NCBI RefSeq assembly: GCF_003003055.1
Contig: NZ_PVTV01000011.1
Location: 682,001-746,000 of the forward strand
Reading direction: 5' to 3'
From: Jezberella montanilacus
GTDB lineage: Bacteria; Pseudomonadota; Gammaproteobacteria; Burkholderiales; Burkholderiaceae_B
Length of the DNA stretch: 64,000 nucleotides
In this document: in pieces, positions 36,979-48,357 of the stretch
Numbering within the stretch: position 1 is the stretch's first letter
How the letters are laid out: every line of letters starts with the position of its first letter
Program-made: the position numbers and the translations under genes
The notes under the pieces: generated by a model
Databases searched by the model: none
What the model saw: only the letters and a program-made list of their open reading frames with translations
What the model was told of the DNA's origin: nothing

Positions 36979-38568
36979 TCAAGTCACGGGCGCAGGGTTG
37001 AACAAGACCAATGAATTATGAATTTTCCAGTGTTCGGCCCACGTTTTTTTGCCACTCGCCACCGCCAGGATCATTTCGAATAATTCTTGGCCGACGTCAG
37101 CAATGCTCGCTTCGCCACTTGCGATTCTGCCGGCGTTGACGTCCATCAAATCGTGCCACCGTCTTGCGAGATCATTGCGAGTCGCGACTTTGATCACGGG
37201 ACACTGAGCTAAGCCGTAAGGTGTGCCCCGCCCTGTCGTAAAGATATGAACATTCATGCCCGCGGCTAATTGCAGCGTGCCACAAATAAAATCACTGGCC
37301 GGTGTCGCCGCAAAAACCAAACCCTTCTGGTCAGGCTTGAGTTTCTCACCGGGTGCTAAAACACTATTAATCGGGCTTGATCCGCTTTTGACAATTGAGC
37401 CCATCGCCTTTTCAACAATGTTAGATAGCCCACCCGCTTTATTACCAGGTGTCGTATTCGCGCTGCGGTCGACCTTGCTACGGCCTAAATAATTATCGTA
37501 CCAAGATAGCTCTTGAATAATGTCACGGGCGACATCTTCAGTGGCAGCCCGCATAGTCAATTGATCAACGCCATCCCGAACTTCGGTGTTTTCACTAAAC
37601 ATCACAGTGGCCCCAGCTCTCACCAAAAGATCCGTCGCAAACCCAACGGCGGGATTTGCTGTGACGCCACTAAAGGCATCGCTACCACCGCATTGAACGC
37701 CCACCACTAAATCTGAGGCAGGACAAGTTTCTCTGCGCCTCGCGTTCAAGCGTTCAAGATGGGGTTTGGCGGTTTGAACAATGTCATCGATCATCGACAT
37801 AAAACCCACGTGATGATCAGCTTGTAAGCAAACCGTTTCGGGACCCGTCGCTTCAAGACTCTCAACTCGCACAGGAAAGCTGCCGGGGGGAAACATCCGC
37901 TCAGGTTGCAGTTTCTCGCAACCCAAACTAACCACAAGCAATTCGCCTCCGAAGTTAGGATTCAAACTGATATTGCGAAGCGTGCGGATTGGGATAATCG
38001 CGTCTTTGGCCTCGATCGCGACGCCACAACCGTACGTGTGCTCGATCCCGACCACGTCATCCACATTAGGATATCTTGGCAATAACTCATTTTTAATTCG
38101 ATCGACGGCGTAAGCAACGACGCCTGATACACACTGAACGGTGGTCGTAATAGCAAGGATATTTCTGGTGCCCACCGACCCATCCTTGTTTCGATAACCC
38201 TCAAAGGTATATCCGTCCAGTGCAGGCAAAACTTGCGCAGGCGAAGTAGCGATTGGCAATCCCTCAAACCCAAGGGCTGGTGGCATCTCAATCAAGCGCT
38301 CGTGAACCCAGGAACCCTTTGGGATAGGTTTAAGCGCGCGACCAATGACGACGTTATACCTGCGTATCACTTCGCCCTGTTCAATATCCACCAACGATAC
38401 TTTGTGACCTTGAGGCACTCGGTCTTTCAGAACTAGCTCCGTATCCAATACGGTACCCGCAGCAAGCCCCTTGTCATTGACAACGATAGCGACGTTATCA
38501 AGGTCGTGCATCTTGACATAACGCGGTATCTCGTGGGGCGTCACGTGCTCGGTTGTTTTAAAGATCAT
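36979..38568 (-). CDS. garD: Galactarate dehydratase
   Basis: A 529-residue UxaA-family enzyme that dehydrates galactarate to 5-dehydro-4-deoxy-D-glucarate. An N-terminal SAF domain ([19 protein letters not shown]) is followed by the catalytic part: [57 protein letters not shown] and [15 protein letters not shown]. Cysteines in the YGCG, LGCEK and QCGGSD motifs are family iron/metal-site candidates. It resembles E. coli GarD along its whole length, including the ending NPAPVT, which argues for galactarate rather than altronate. The ATG at 38568 fits homologue length; the frame is open 47 codons upstream into dctM. Last gene of the uronate operon. Confidence 0.92.
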   Translation of the reverse strand: MIFKTTEHVTPHEIPRYVKMHDLDNVAIVVNDKGLAAGTVLDTELVLKDRVPQGHKVSLVDIEQGEVIRRYNVVIGRALKPIPKGSWVHERLIEMPPALGFEGLPIATSPAQVLPALDGYTFEGYRNKDGSVGTRNILAITTTVQCVSGVVAYAVDRIKNELLPRYPNVDDVVGIEHTYGCGVAIEAKDAIIPIRTLRNISLNPNFGGELLVVSLGCEKLQPERMFPPGSFPVRVESLEATGPETVCLQADHHVGFMSMIDDIVQTAKPHLERLNARRRETCPASDLVVGVQCGGSDAFSGVTANPAVGFATDLLVRAGATVMFSENTEVRDGVDQLTMRAATEDVARDIIQELSWYDNYLGRSKVDRSANTTPGNKAGGLSNIVEKAMGSIVKSGSSPINSVLAPGEKLKPDQKGLVFAATPASDFICGTLQLAAGMNVHIFTTGRGTPYGLAQCPVIKVATRNDLARRWHDLMDVNAGRIASGEASIADVGQELFEMILAVASGKKTWAEHWKIHNSLVLFNPAPVT

Positions 38569-38603
38569 GTTCAAAAAGTCGCTTTTGTTGCTATCAACTG
38601 AGG

Positions 38604-39956
38604 TTACAGAACGGTGTGACCGGTGATGAGTGTTGGCAACCAGGTAGAAAACGAAGGCACGTAAGTGACTAAGGTAATTGCCACAAAGATCGCCAGATAA
38701 TATGGCCATGCGGACTTGGTCGCTTCACCGATGGATATTTTCCCGATCGCACAGCCGATAAATTGAACTGAACCGACTGGCGGATGCACGAGGCCGAGTG
38801 CACAATTCAAGAGTAGCATCATGCCGAACTGAACAGGTCCAACGCCCATTTGAATGGCCAACGGCAAAAACAAAGGCGTTGTAATGAGAATATGGGCAGC
38901 CATATCCAAAAAGATACCTAAAAATATCTGGATGATATTGATATACAGCAGCATCAGCCATGGTTCATGTGTCGCACTTAATAGTGCCTGTTCGATGACG
39001 TCGGGGATTTCTAGATATGCCATCTGATACCGCAACATGTTAGAGACACCGATCAATAACAAAATCACGCCCGTGGTCTTTGAAGCCTTCGTTAGCGATT
39101 TCAGCAGCTTGTCGACCGTCATGGTGCGATAGATAAGAACAGTCAGAAATAGCGCGTAAGTGACTGCAATGGCGGCAGCTTCTGTTGCCGTCGCAACCCC
39201 TTCCAATATACAAACAAGAATGATAACCACAACACCCAGCCCAGGCATGGACGCAATAAAGAACCGAAGGACATTATCCCAACCCGGGAATTTCTCGACT
39301 CTGGTCGAACCATCAGCTAACTTGGGGTAACCGTTTTTGACGGCTTGCCAATAGGCAGCCACCAGCATACAGACCATGATCCAAAAGACGGGGATTAGTC
39401 CGGCGAACATCAGATCACCAATTGAAACCCCTTTAATGAAATGTCCAGCAATCGTGCCTGTTGCGGCCTGCGCTGCAAAAGCGTAGATGATCATATTGTG
39501 CGATGTCGGCATCAGTGCGCCGGACAACGACGCATGTGTGGTCACATTGACCGCGTAGGCGGCGCTATAGCCTTCGCGTTTCATAATGGGGATCATGACC
39601 CCGCCCATCGCCGATGTATCCGCGACTGGTGACCCAGACACCCCGCCAAACAGGGTACAGGCGAAGACGTTTGCCAGGCCAAGGCCACCGCGCCAGTGGC
39701 CCACCAAGCTTCTGGCGAAGTTGACAATCTTGTCCGCGATACCGCCGTGCAACATCAGTTCGCCCGAGAAGATAAAAAATGGTATTGCCAAAAAGCTAAA
39801 TACATTCATCCCAGACGTCATCATCTGAATAGCTGTTTCGAAGGGCAAACCCTCAACGTAGAAAGTTGCCAAACAGCTCAGGCCAATCGCGAAAGCGACA
39901 GGTACGCCAAGAACGAGAAAAACCAGAAAGCTAATACACAAAACTGTCAGTGCCAT
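38604..39956 (-). CDS. dctM: TRAP transporter large permease
   Basis: The 12-helix sodium-coupled subunit of a TRAP carrier (450 residues). Characteristic pieces are [20 protein letters not shown] at the start, [19 protein letters not shown], the loop [20 protein letters not shown] near residue 105, and [20 protein letters not shown]. It overlaps dctQ by 10 nt. With the receptor and small subunit it should import hexuronates or aldarates for the linked udh-garD-kdgD enzymes (inference from context). Confidence 0.95.
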   Translation of the reverse strand: MALTVLCISFLVFLVLGVPVAFAIGLSCLATFYVEGLPFETAIQMMTSGMNVFSFLAIPFFIFSGELMLHGGIADKIVNFARSLVGHWRGGLGLANVFACTLFGGVSGSPVADTSAMGGVMIPIMKREGYSAAYAVNVTTHASLSGALMPTSHNMIIYAFAAQAATGTIAGHFIKGVSIGDLMFAGLIPVFWIMVCMLVAAYWQAVKNGYPKLADGSTRVEKFPGWDNVLRFFIASMPGLGVVVIILVCILEGVATATEAAAIAVTYALFLTVLIYRTMTVDKLLKSLTKASKTTGVILLLIGVSNMLRYQMAYLEIPDVIEQALLSATHEPWLMLLYINIIQIFLGIFLDMAAHILITTPLFLPLAIQMGVGPVQFGMMLLLNCALGLVHPPVGSVQFIGCAIGKISIGEATKSAWPYYLAIFVAITLVTYVPSFSTWLPTLITGHTVL

Positions 39957-40450
39957 GATGGGACTACCTTTTGAAAGCGCAACAGGGCAACAATGTGCTC
40001 AACACTAAACAAGTTGATCAGAATGCCGGCGAGTATGACAGGCACGTATCGCCATGCCTCTGAAACACCGATAGTCGGTATCGTTGTTGCGAAAGTCGAT
40101 ACGGCCATTTCATAGCCTCCCGCCAGTAGCAGTAGGGCAAAACAAATAGTCAGGACATACACCAAGACAGAACACCAGCGCTGGATTTTTGCTGGTAGCA
40201 AAGCGACCACTGAATCTAAACCAATGTGCCCGGCATCACGAACACCGGAAGCTGCCCCAAACATCGCGACGGAGATCACCAATAAAAGAGCGACTTGTTC
40301 GACATAGGGTGGCGCATTGTTAAAGACATAGCGCATAACCACTCCATACACCACCACTAACAGCAAGCCGGTCAAGCAAGCACAAGCTACATAGAGCGAG
40401 TAACGCGAGAGCTTTGCGTTAAGCCTGTTTAGATTATTCATGTTCAGCAT
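39947..40450 (-). CDS. dctQ: TRAP transporter small permease
   Basis: A 167-residue four-helix membrane protein: LYVACACLTGLLLVVVYGVV, EQVALLLVISVAMFGAASGV with the following GHIGLDSVVALLP, then two more hydrophobic segments. This is the standard DctQ pattern. It lies 76 nt after dctP and overlaps dctM. Confidence 0.93.
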   Translation of the reverse strand: MLNMNNLNRLNAKLSRYSLYVACACLTGLLLVVVYGVVMRYVFNNAPPYVEQVALLLVISVAMFGAASGVRDAGHIGLDSVVALLPAKIQRWCSVLVYVLTICFALLLLAGGYEMAVSTFATTIPTIGVSEAWRYVPVILAGILINLFSVEHIVALLRFQKVVPSWH

Positions 40451-40526
40451 CCATCCTGGTTGCTATCAAACAAGACCAGCCTGAGGACTGATCTTGTTTT
40501 TGATCAAATGATTTGTTTGAATCGTC

Positions 40527-42360
<1,834 letters not shown>

Positions 42361-42389
42361 GATTATTACTCGCTGTGTTCCAGAACTTT

Positions 42390-43379
42390 TTATTCAGGCT
42401 CAATGCCTGCTTGTTTAATAATCCGTCCCCAACTTTCGAGTTCATCAAGCTGAAACTTGGCTAACTCAATAGGTGACGTCATAGCAACTTCCATCCCGTT
42501 TTGCTGTGCGAAATTATTCAATGACTCACTTGCCATCGCTTTGCGAACTAGCTTGCTCAATTTGTCGATAAGGTCTTGAGGGGTTCCCGCCGGCGCATAT
42601 AGCGCGTTCCAGTGATGGGCTTCATAACCAGCTAAGCCAGCTTCTGAAATTGTTGGGACGTCAGGCAATAGCGTCGAGCGAGTGGGGCTACTCACACCCA
42701 ATGCACGCAGCTTCCCCGACTTAACTTGCGGCAAACTAGTCGTAAGATCAACAATCATCATGTCAGTCTGTCCGCCAACCAGGCCCATCACAGCTGCAGG
42801 ATTTGCTTTGTAGGGCACGTAGTTAAGTGTTGTACCGCTCATGTGCTGAAACAACTCAGCCGCCACTCGCGCAGATGAGCTGCCAGAGCCATAGTTAAAC
42901 TTACCCGGTGCTTGTTTGGCCATGGCAATGAAGTCATTCACGCTTTGTACTTTCAACTCAGGATTTACCACCATCAGCATGTATCCTTGCACTAAGCGGC
43001 CCACTGGTTCAAAATCTTTGATGGGATCATAGGGCAGTTGTCTCAGCAAATGGGGATTTGCTGCCTGTGTCGTGTTGGTCGTAATGAAAAGCGTATAACC
43101 GTCTGGTGCGGCTCGAGCAGCTGCTTGCGCAGCAATACCGCCAAACGCCCCAGCACGATTATCGACAATTACGGTTTGCGCTGTTGCCTTAGTGATTTCG
43201 ACCCCCAAGGCACGAGCCAAACCGTCGGTCGTACTACCAGGCGTAGAGCCGACAATAATCGTTATGGGCCGATTCGGAAACGCGTCCGCGGCGCTGCTCG
43301 CTTGTGCCTGTGTCACGATCGATACAGCGGTGACCAACAGTAATATCAACGTCTTTACAATCAAAGTTCTCATATTCAT
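42390..43379 (-). CDS. Bug/TctC-family periplasmic substrate-binding protein
   Basis: A 329-residue receptor with signal sequence (LIVKTLILLLVTAVSIVTQA) and mature FPNRPITIIVGSTPGSTTDG. The usual PPGG turn is replaced by TPGS, and the second-lobe motif is NYVPYKANPAAVMGLVGGQT, with Ala-Asn in place of the common Gly-Ala/Gly. Three ATGs cluster here: the one at 43379 lies 5 nt from a strong GAGGAGG, while 43382 is too close and 43373 far. It is the second Bug protein in the uronate operon and differs from the other in its binding loops, so it probably has a different ligand. Confidence 0.92.
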   Translation of the reverse strand: MNMRTLIVKTLILLLVTAVSIVTQAQASSAADAFPNRPITIIVGSTPGSTTDGLARALGVEITKATAQTVIVDNRAGAFGGIAAQAAARAAPDGYTLFITTNTTQAANPHLLRQLPYDPIKDFEPVGRLVQGYMLMVVNPELKVQSVNDFIAMAKQAPGKFNYGSGSSSARVAAELFQHMSGTTLNYVPYKANPAAVMGLVGGQTDMMIVDLTTSLPQVKSGKLRALGVSSPTRSTLLPDVPTISEAGLAGYEAHHWNALYAPAGTPQDLIDKLSKLVRKAMASESLNNFAQQNGMEVAMTSPIELAKFQLDELESWGRIIKQAGIEPE

Positions 43380-43417
43380 CATCGCCTCCTCGTTATCGTT
43401 TTGAGTCTCTGAGTCGT

Positions 43418-44371
43418 TCATGTCGTCAAGCTAGCTTCGGGCCTCAAACCACTCAAAGCCTGCTCCAAACTAGCTAAGACCATCTCACCCATGCTAGTGC
43501 GTGTCTCAATAGTTGCGCTGGCTCGATGAGCCTGCAACGACACATTATCCATCTTGAGCAAAGCGGATGGTACGTTTGGTTCATCCACAAAGACGTCCAA
43601 ACCAGCACCGGCAATCCTCTTTTCAACCAAGGCGTTCACGAGGTCTGCTTCATTAATTAGCTTGCCTCTAGCGATGTTGACAATAAATCCGTTGCAACCC
43701 AAAGCGTTCAATATTTCCGCATTGACGATCCCTTCGGCCTGATCTGCGGCAGCCGCCAACACCAGCGCATCGCTGCTAAGCGCCAAATTTTTTAACGTAC
43801 TCATGTACTCGTAAGGCACGTCTGGCATTGACCGCAAGTCGTTATAACGAATAACGCAGCCAAAGGCAGCGGCTCTGGTTGCGACCGCTCTGCCTACGCG
43901 CCCCATGCCAACGATACCCAGGTTCATGCCACTGAAGCGACGGGCTAAGGGGATGGCACTTGGTTGTGGGTTGGCAGGCCATTTGCCCTCTCGCACGAAC
44001 CTATCACCAGAGAACATACCTCGGCAAGTACCAATTAGCAGACCGATTGCCAAATCGGCCACATCCTCTGTCAACGCGCCTAGTGTGGCGGTTACGGCAA
44101 TTCCGCGTGCCCGCGCATAATTCAAATCAACCGCGTCTGTGCCGACTCCATTAATAGCAACCACTTGTAAAGCGGGAAGCTGATCCATTAGTGCATTCGA
44201 TATTCCGGTATGTCCACCCGTTATGACGGCGCGCACACCGGAACCATGCCTGGCCAGATAGGCCTCTTTGTCAACCTGTTTAAAGAGCTGATGAACTCGG
44301 TATTTTGCTTCGAGCTGATCATTGATTGAGGCAATTAGGATTGGACTGAGCTGGAGGATTTCAGCCTTCAT
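43418..44371 (-). CDS. D-isomer-specific 2-hydroxyacid dehydrogenase
   Basis: A 317-residue D-2-hydroxyacid dehydrogenase, GhrB/hydroxypyruvate reductase-like. VAINGVGTDAVDLNYARARG lies near residue 70, the cofactor loop GIVGMGRVGRAVATRA near residue 150, the catalytic Arg in NIARGKLINEADLV and Glu in DVFVDEPNVP. The catalytic His of the family appears as QAHRASATIETR. ATG 44371 has AGGAG 7 nt upstream. It overlaps the SDR gene. A reductase for glyoxylate, hydroxypyruvate or a keto-aldarate is plausible; its role beside the oxidative uronate route is not explained by the other genes. Confidence 0.9.
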   Translation of the reverse strand: MKAEILQLSPILIASINDQLEAKYRVHQLFKQVDKEAYLARHGSGVRAVITGGHTGISNALMDQLPALQVVAINGVGTDAVDLNYARARGIAVTATLGALTEDVADLAIGLLIGTCRGMFSGDRFVREGKWPANPQPSAIPLARRFSGMNLGIVGMGRVGRAVATRAAAFGCVIRYNDLRSMPDVPYEYMSTLKNLALSSDALVLAAAADQAEGIVNAEILNALGCNGFIVNIARGKLINEADLVNALVEKRIAGAGLDVFVDEPNVPSALLKMDNVSLQAHRASATIETRTSMGEMVLASLEQALSGLRPEASLTT

Positions 44372-44381
44372 TGAAGATCTC

Positions 44382-45146
44382 CTAGCCACGGCCGACGAAT
44401 GGCATGTTGCTGGCCATTACGGTCATACTTAATACATTCGCACTCAGCGGTAACCCCGCAATGTGACAAACTGCATCTGCAATGTGCTTAACGTCGATCA
44501 TGGGTTCGATTGCAATCGCTCCGTTTGCTTGCAAAACCCCTTTACTCATTCGGACAGACAGTTCTGTGAGCGCGTTGCCAATATCGATCTGACTAGCAAC
44601 AATATTGAACTGACGTCCATCCAAAGCGATACTTTTAGTTAGTCCAAGGACAGCGTGCTTGCTAGCCGTGTAAGGACCACTCAATGGCCTGGGCGTGTAC
44701 GCCGAGACCGAGCCATTGTTGATAATGCGACCTCCTTGAGGCGTTTGTCGTCTCATTAAGCCAAAGGCCGCTCGCGCGCACAAGTACACGCCGGTAATAT
44801 TTGTATCGACGACATTTTTCCATTTTTCTAGCGGCAGCTCGTCGATTGTTAATGCGGGCGCATTGACACCTGCGTTGTTGAACAACACATCTAGGCGGCC
44901 GAACTTATTTTCCACTGTCGCAAAGAGCTGTTCAACACTATTTACATCTCGTACGTCCGAAGGGATTGCGATCGCTTGTTGTCCATGACCGAGTGCTTCT
45001 TCGACAATCGCCTGTAACGGCTCAGGGCGGCGACCCGTCAGTACGACGGTGTATCCCAACTGCAGGAACGCAAGAGCCGTTGCGCGCCCTACACCACTGC
45101 CAGCGCCTGTTACTAAAACGACTTTATTGTCGGTAAGCTTAGTCAT
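44382..45146 (-). CDS. SDR-family oxidoreductase in the uronate operon
   Basis: A 254-residue classical SDR: TGAGSGVGRATALAF (cofactor loop), LTGRRPEPLQ (Arg pair, NADP-leaning), FNNAGVNAPA, Ser in NNGSVSAYTPRP, and YTASKHAVLGLTKSIALDGR with catalytic Tyr/Lys. The ending TVMASNMPFVGRG is shared with sugar-acid/alcohol SDRs. It overlaps the following D-2-hydroxyacid dehydrogenase gene and follows a Bug gene by 30 nt. It might handle a keto-sugar acid or an alternative uronate; not assigned. Confidence 0.87.
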   Translation of the reverse strand: MTKLTDNKVVLVTGAGSGVGRATALAFLQLGYTVVLTGRRPEPLQAIVEEALGHGQQAIAIPSDVRDVNSVEQLFATVENKFGRLDVLFNNAGVNAPALTIDELPLEKWKNVVDTNITGVYLCARAAFGLMRRQTPQGGRIINNGSVSAYTPRPLSGPYTASKHAVLGLTKSIALDGRQFNIVASQIDIGNALTELSVRMSKGVLQANGAIAIEPMIDVKHIADAVCHIAGLPLSANVLSMTVMASNMPFVGRG

Positions 45147-45176
45147 TTTGTCTTCTTTTTTTATGTTGTGAAATGG

Positions 45177-46136
45177 TCAATTGGCAGAAATCTTTCTATC
45201 TCGAATAATTTTTTCGTAACGAACACGATCTGTTTCGATCAAAGTTGAAAATTGCATTGATCCTAAGCCTGTCGGCACGGCGCCAAGATCGACGAATCTT
45301 GCTTTTACGTCGTCGAGGCTCATCAGTGCTTGAACATCATTGGCTACTTTCTGTACAACCTCTGATGGTGTACCTGCTGGAGCTAGCAAGCCAAGCCAGC
45401 TGATGGAATTGAATCCTGGTAAATAAGCCTCACTCATCGTTGGGACATCAGGCAAGGCCTGCACGCGTTGATCGCTTGTCACAGCCAAGGCTCTTAGTTT
45501 GCCTGCCTTGATGTGACTACTGGCCTCAAACACGGTCATAAACGACAATTGAACGTGGCCAGCCAAGAGATCCGCTACCGCTGGCCCGCCTCCCCGATAA
45601 GGCACGTGCAGAATACTGATACCGGTAGCTGCGGCAAACATCTCAGCGGCAAGATGCGGTGCGCTGCCTGAGCCTGAACTGCTGTAACTCATGCTCGAGT
45701 CTTTCTTTGCTAAAGCAACAAACTCTTTGACTGTTTGAGCCTTAACTGAAGGGTTGATCATCATCACCAGCGGTAGCTCCGCCACCATCGCGACAGGTGC
45801 AAACGCTTTATCCGCGTCATATGGTAAGTTCTGGTAGAGCGAGGGATTGATAGACTGTGTACCGATATTGCCCATCAATAGGGTGTAACCGTCAGGGGTG
45901 GACTTGGCAACTGTGTCGGCACCAATCTGACCCGCAGCTCCCCCTTTGTTTTCCACGATCACTTGTTGCCCCCATCTTTGGGTCAACTGATTTGCGATAA
46001 TTCGCGCCCCGATGTCAGTCCCACCCCCTGGTGGAAACGGCACGATCAAGGTCACGGATCGCGTTGGATAATCGGCTTGGGCCCACCCAAGAGTGAACCA
46101 AATCCCCAACACGAATGCGCAAATGAACCGACTCAT
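45177..46136 (-). CDS. Bug/TctC-family periplasmic substrate-binding protein
   Basis: A 319-residue receptor with a short signal ([18 protein letters not shown]) and the canonical [45 protein letters not shown] and [20 protein letters not shown]. Its ATG overlaps the kdgD stop region by 4 nt (ATGA type), so it is made with the catabolic enzyme. It may bind an aldarate or a related dicarboxylate (inference). Confidence 0.93.
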   Translation of the reverse strand: MSRFICAFVLGIWFTLGWAQADYPTRSVTLIVPFPPGGGTDIGARIIANQLTQRWGQQVIVENKGGAAGQIGADTVAKSTPDGYTLLMGNIGTQSINPSLYQNLPYDADKAFAPVAMVAELPLVMMINPSVKAQTVKEFVALAKKDSSMSYSSSGSGSAPHLAAEMFAAATGISILHVPYRGGGPAVADLLAGHVQLSFMTVFEASSHIKAGKLRALAVTSDQRVQALPDVPTMSEAYLPGFNSISWLGLLAPAGTPSEVVQKVANDVQALMSLDDVKARFVDLGAVPTGLGSMQFSTLIETDRVRYEKIIRDRKISAN

Positions 46137-47044
46137 TGCGGCCCAAGCTGTTCGATCAGTTCTGACAACGCCCGCATCTCGTCGGGTTTTAAATCAGTCA
46201 ACGGAGCCCTCACTGGACCCGCATCATGCCCGACTAACTTAGCACCGGCTTTGACAATACTGACTGCATAACCCGGCATTTTGTTTCGGATAGCAAGGTA
46301 GGGCATAAAAAAATCGCGCAACAACTGATGCTGGGTCGCCATGTCATCGTTTGCCACGGCATGATAGAAGGTCATAGCCGTTTTCGGTATGAAGTTAAAT
46401 ACTGCTGACGAGTAAACAGGCGTCCCCAGAGCCTTATAAGCGGCTGCGTAGACCTCTGCCGTAGGCAAACCACCAAGATATGAGAAGCGATCTCCCATAC
46501 GCATATAGATGGACGACATGGTTTCGATGTCACCTACTCCATCTTTAAAGCCAATCAGATTCGGACAGCGATCTGCCAAGATAGCCAAGGACTCTGGTGT
46601 CAGCTTGCAAACGTTGCGGTTGTAGACAATGACACCAAACTGCACGCTTTTACACACGGCTTCAACGTGAGCAATCAAACCTTCTTGCCCTGCTTCGGTC
46701 AGATAATGAGGTAGCAGCAAGATGCCGTGCGCCCCTAATCGCTCTGCTTCTTGGGCACACTGGATCGCAAAACGCGTTGAACCACCCACACCCGCAATGA
46801 TCGGCACCTTACCCTGACAAGTTTGCACGGCAGTCTTGATGATCTCTGGGTATTCTTCACCTGTTAAGGAGAAGAACTCACCAGTGCCCCCGGCGGCAAA
46901 CAATGCCGTTGCACCATACGGGGCCAACCACTCCAGGCGGGATGCATACCCTTTCGCATTGAAATGACCATCAACGTCGAAATCAGTCACGGGAAATGAC
47001 AGCAAACCGCTTGAAACAATAGATTTGAGGTGTTGTGGATTCAT
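46133..47044 (-). CDS. kdgD: 5-dehydro-4-deoxyglucarate dehydratase
   Basis: A 303-residue DapA-family aldolase-like enzyme that dehydrates and decarboxylates 5-dehydro-4-deoxy-D-glucarate to 2,5-dioxopentanoate. [12 protein letters not shown] opens it, [10 protein letters not shown] lies near residue 52, the active-site tyrosine is Y141 ([13 protein letters not shown]) and the Schiff-base lysine K167 ([11 protein letters not shown]). The GGTGEFFSL and YNRN variants separate KdgD from DapA and NanA. First gene of the ten-gene operon, with the two LacI-type operators immediately upstream. The Shine-Dalgarno is weak. Confidence 0.95.
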   Translation of the reverse strand: MNPQHLKSIVSSGLLSFPVTDFDVDGHFNAKGYASRLEWLAPYGATALFAAGGTGEFFSLTGEEYPEIIKTAVQTCQGKVPIIAGVGGSTRFAIQCAQEAERLGAHGILLLPHYLTEAGQEGLIAHVEAVCKSVQFGVIVYNRNVCKLTPESLAILADRCPNLIGFKDGVGDIETMSSIYMRMGDRFSYLGGLPTAEVYAAAYKALGTPVYSSAVFNFIPKTAMTFYHAVANDDMATQHQLLRDFFMPYLAIRNKMPGYAVSIVKAGAKLVGHDAGPVRAPLTDLKPDEMRALSELIEQLGPQ

Positions 47045-47070
47045 CGTATTTTTTTAAAAGTGAGTTGAAA

Positions 47071-47084
47071 TGGTACCGGTACCA
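47071..47084. promoter_or_regulatory. LacI-family operator, proximal copy
   Basis: TGGTACCGGTACCA is a perfect 14-bp palindrome with a central CG, the form typical of LacI-family sites, 26 bp before the kdgD start. Flanking TTT/AAA bases extend the symmetry. Confidence 0.75.
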
Positions 47085-47090
47085 AACATT

Positions 47091-47120
47091 ATGGTAGCGG
47101 TACCAAATATCAATTGTCAA
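47091..47120 (-). promoter_or_regulatory. Candidate promoter of the kdgD operon
   Basis: On the minus strand a perfect TTGACA (47115-47120) is followed after 18 bp by TACCAT (47091-47096). The -10 would lie within the distal operator and the start region within the proximal one, so repressor binding would block polymerase directly. The weak -10 lowers confidence. Confidence 0.5.
47092..47105. promoter_or_regulatory. LacI-family operator, distal copy
   Basis: TGGTAGCGGTACCA matches the proximal site at 13 of 14 positions. The two centres are 21 bp apart, two helical turns, so both repressor dimers would lie on the same DNA face. Confidence 0.72.
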
Positions 47121-47167
47121 TTTCAAAATAATAAGGAATTACCCTTATTTAGCTGATTAACCGCTGC

Positions 47168-48196
47168 TTAGGTACTATCACGCTCGTGAATAGAGAACCC
47201 TACGTCAACGGTGGGCATCTGAACGACCCTACCCTCTGCTCTTGCAATCAAATATTCAGCAGCTAGCGCACCAATTTTGCCTGAATTGATCTGGACGGTC
47301 GATAACGCTGGGATCATGTTTTCAATAATAGGCACTCCGCCAAAACCCATTACAGCAAGCCCGTCGGGGATACGGATATTTCTCGCTCGCGCTTCGGTCA
47401 GCACACCCAACGCCAACAAGTCAGAACTGCAAAAAACAGCATCTACCCTGGTTGTGTTTTCGAGTATTTCGGCTAATGCTTGGCGCCCTCTCGTCAACGT
47501 TCTCTCTGATCCAACGTTAATCACCTGAACGGGCGGTAAGCCTTGCTGCGCAGCACGCTCGACGAAAGCAGACATTCTTCGATCGGCGCGTTCGTCCGAC
47601 GCGCGCACGGACGCGAAGCGTTGATAACCTTTGCTGATAAAGTAATCCGCTACAGCAAGACCGATCTTATGGTGCGAGAAGCCGATCAGCATATCGATTG
47701 GCGTGGGCGTCAAATCCCAGGTTTCAACCACGGGGATACCCGACGCGAGCAAGCGCTTACGTGCATTGCTGGGCGGCATAATGCCTGTCAGAAAAATACC
47801 ATCTGGTCTGCGACCAATAACAGCGCCGAGAAGCGCTTCTTCTCGACTAGCAAGATATTGAGATTGCCCCAGCATCAACTGATACCCAGCGTCGAAGAGC
47901 GCATTGTTAAGACTCTCGATGGTCTCGGTAAAAACCGAAAATACCGTGCTGGGTATGACGGCGGCGATCAGTTTACTTTTCGAAGAGGACAAACTACCGG
48001 CCATTAAATTAGGTACATAGCCTGTTCTGGCGACGGCGTCGTGTACTCGTCGCAAAAGCTCAGCAGACACGGTTTCAGGGTGATTGATGGCTCTTGAAAC
48101 CGTAATCGGTGCTACGCCAGCAATTTTGGCGACGTCACGCACTGTGACCGCACCAGAGTTTCGGCGTGACCGCTTGATTGGATCGTTCGGTTGCAT
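47168..48196 (-). CDS. LacI-family transcriptional regulator
   Basis: A 342-residue repressor-type regulator. The N-terminal helix-turn-helix spans ~18-42 (VTVRDVAKIAGVAPITVSRA), the hinge helix is near residues 58-70 (TGYVPNLMAGSLSSSKS), and the rest is a periplasmic-binding-like effector domain resembling the GntR/IdnR branch (AAVIPSTVFSVFTETIESL). It lies 123 nt upstream of kdgD in the same direction; the gap holds two matching operators. The inducer is probably a uronate or an aldarate intermediate (inference). It starts 66 nt after the tRNA-Arg 3' end. Confidence 0.93.
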   Translation of the reverse strand: MQPNDPIKRSRRNSGAVTVRDVAKIAGVAPITVSRAINHPETVSAELLRRVHDAVARTGYVPNLMAGSLSSSKSKLIAAVIPSTVFSVFTETIESLNNALFDAGYQLMLGQSQYLASREEALLGAVIGRRPDGIFLTGIMPPSNARKRLLASGIPVVETWDLTPTPIDMLIGFSHHKIGLAVADYFISKGYQRFASVRASDERADRRMSAFVERAAQQGLPPVQVINVGSERTLTRGRQALAEILENTTRVDAVFCSSDLLALGVLTEARARNIRIPDGLAVMGFGGVPIIENMIPALSTVQINSGKIGALAAEYLIARAEGRVVQMPTVDVGFSIHERDST

Positions 48197-48210
48197 GTAA
48201 TTTTTTACTT

Positions 48211-48230
48211 AGATGATAACGGCATCATCT
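48211..48230. promoter_or_regulatory. Inverted repeat upstream of the lacI-family gene
   Basis: AGATGAT-AACGGC-ATCATCT, perfect 7-bp arms, 15 bp before the regulator start. It does not resemble the TGGTACCGGTACCA sites. It may be an autoregulatory site or a hairpin in the leader; a second hairpin (CCAGCA...TGCTGG, 48237-48253) lies between it and the tRNA and may help end the tRNA transcript. Confidence 0.35.
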
Positions 48231-48261
48231 TATAGACCAGCATCGCCTGCTGGGCAAGTTG

Positions 48262-48337
48262 TGGTACCGCCGACACGAATCGAACGTGCGACTCCCTTCT
48301 TAGGAGGAAGGTACTCTATCCACTGAGTTACGGCGGC
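48262..48337 (-). tRNA. tRNA-Arg (anticodon CCU)
   Basis: A 76-nt cloverleaf with encoded CCA. The acceptor stem GCCGCCG pairs with CGGCGGT (first pair G-U), the D arm is ACTC/GAGT, the anticodon arm CCTTC-CTCCTAA-GAAGG gives CCU at 34-36, and the T arm reads GTTCGATTC. It decodes AGG. It lies 20 nt after the xerD stop in the same direction and just before the lacI-family gene. Confidence 0.94.
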
Positions 48338-48357
48338 AAACCAGGCGATAGTTTAAT

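Noticed and set aside
36979-38568. Altronate dehydratase (uxaA)
   Set aside because: Same family, but whole-length resemblance to GarD, a fused SAF domain and neighbours udh and kdgD favour galactarate dehydratase.
46133-47044. Dihydrodipicolinate synthase (dapA)
   Set aside because: The GGTGEFFSL and YNRN active-site variants and the operon context fit KdgD.
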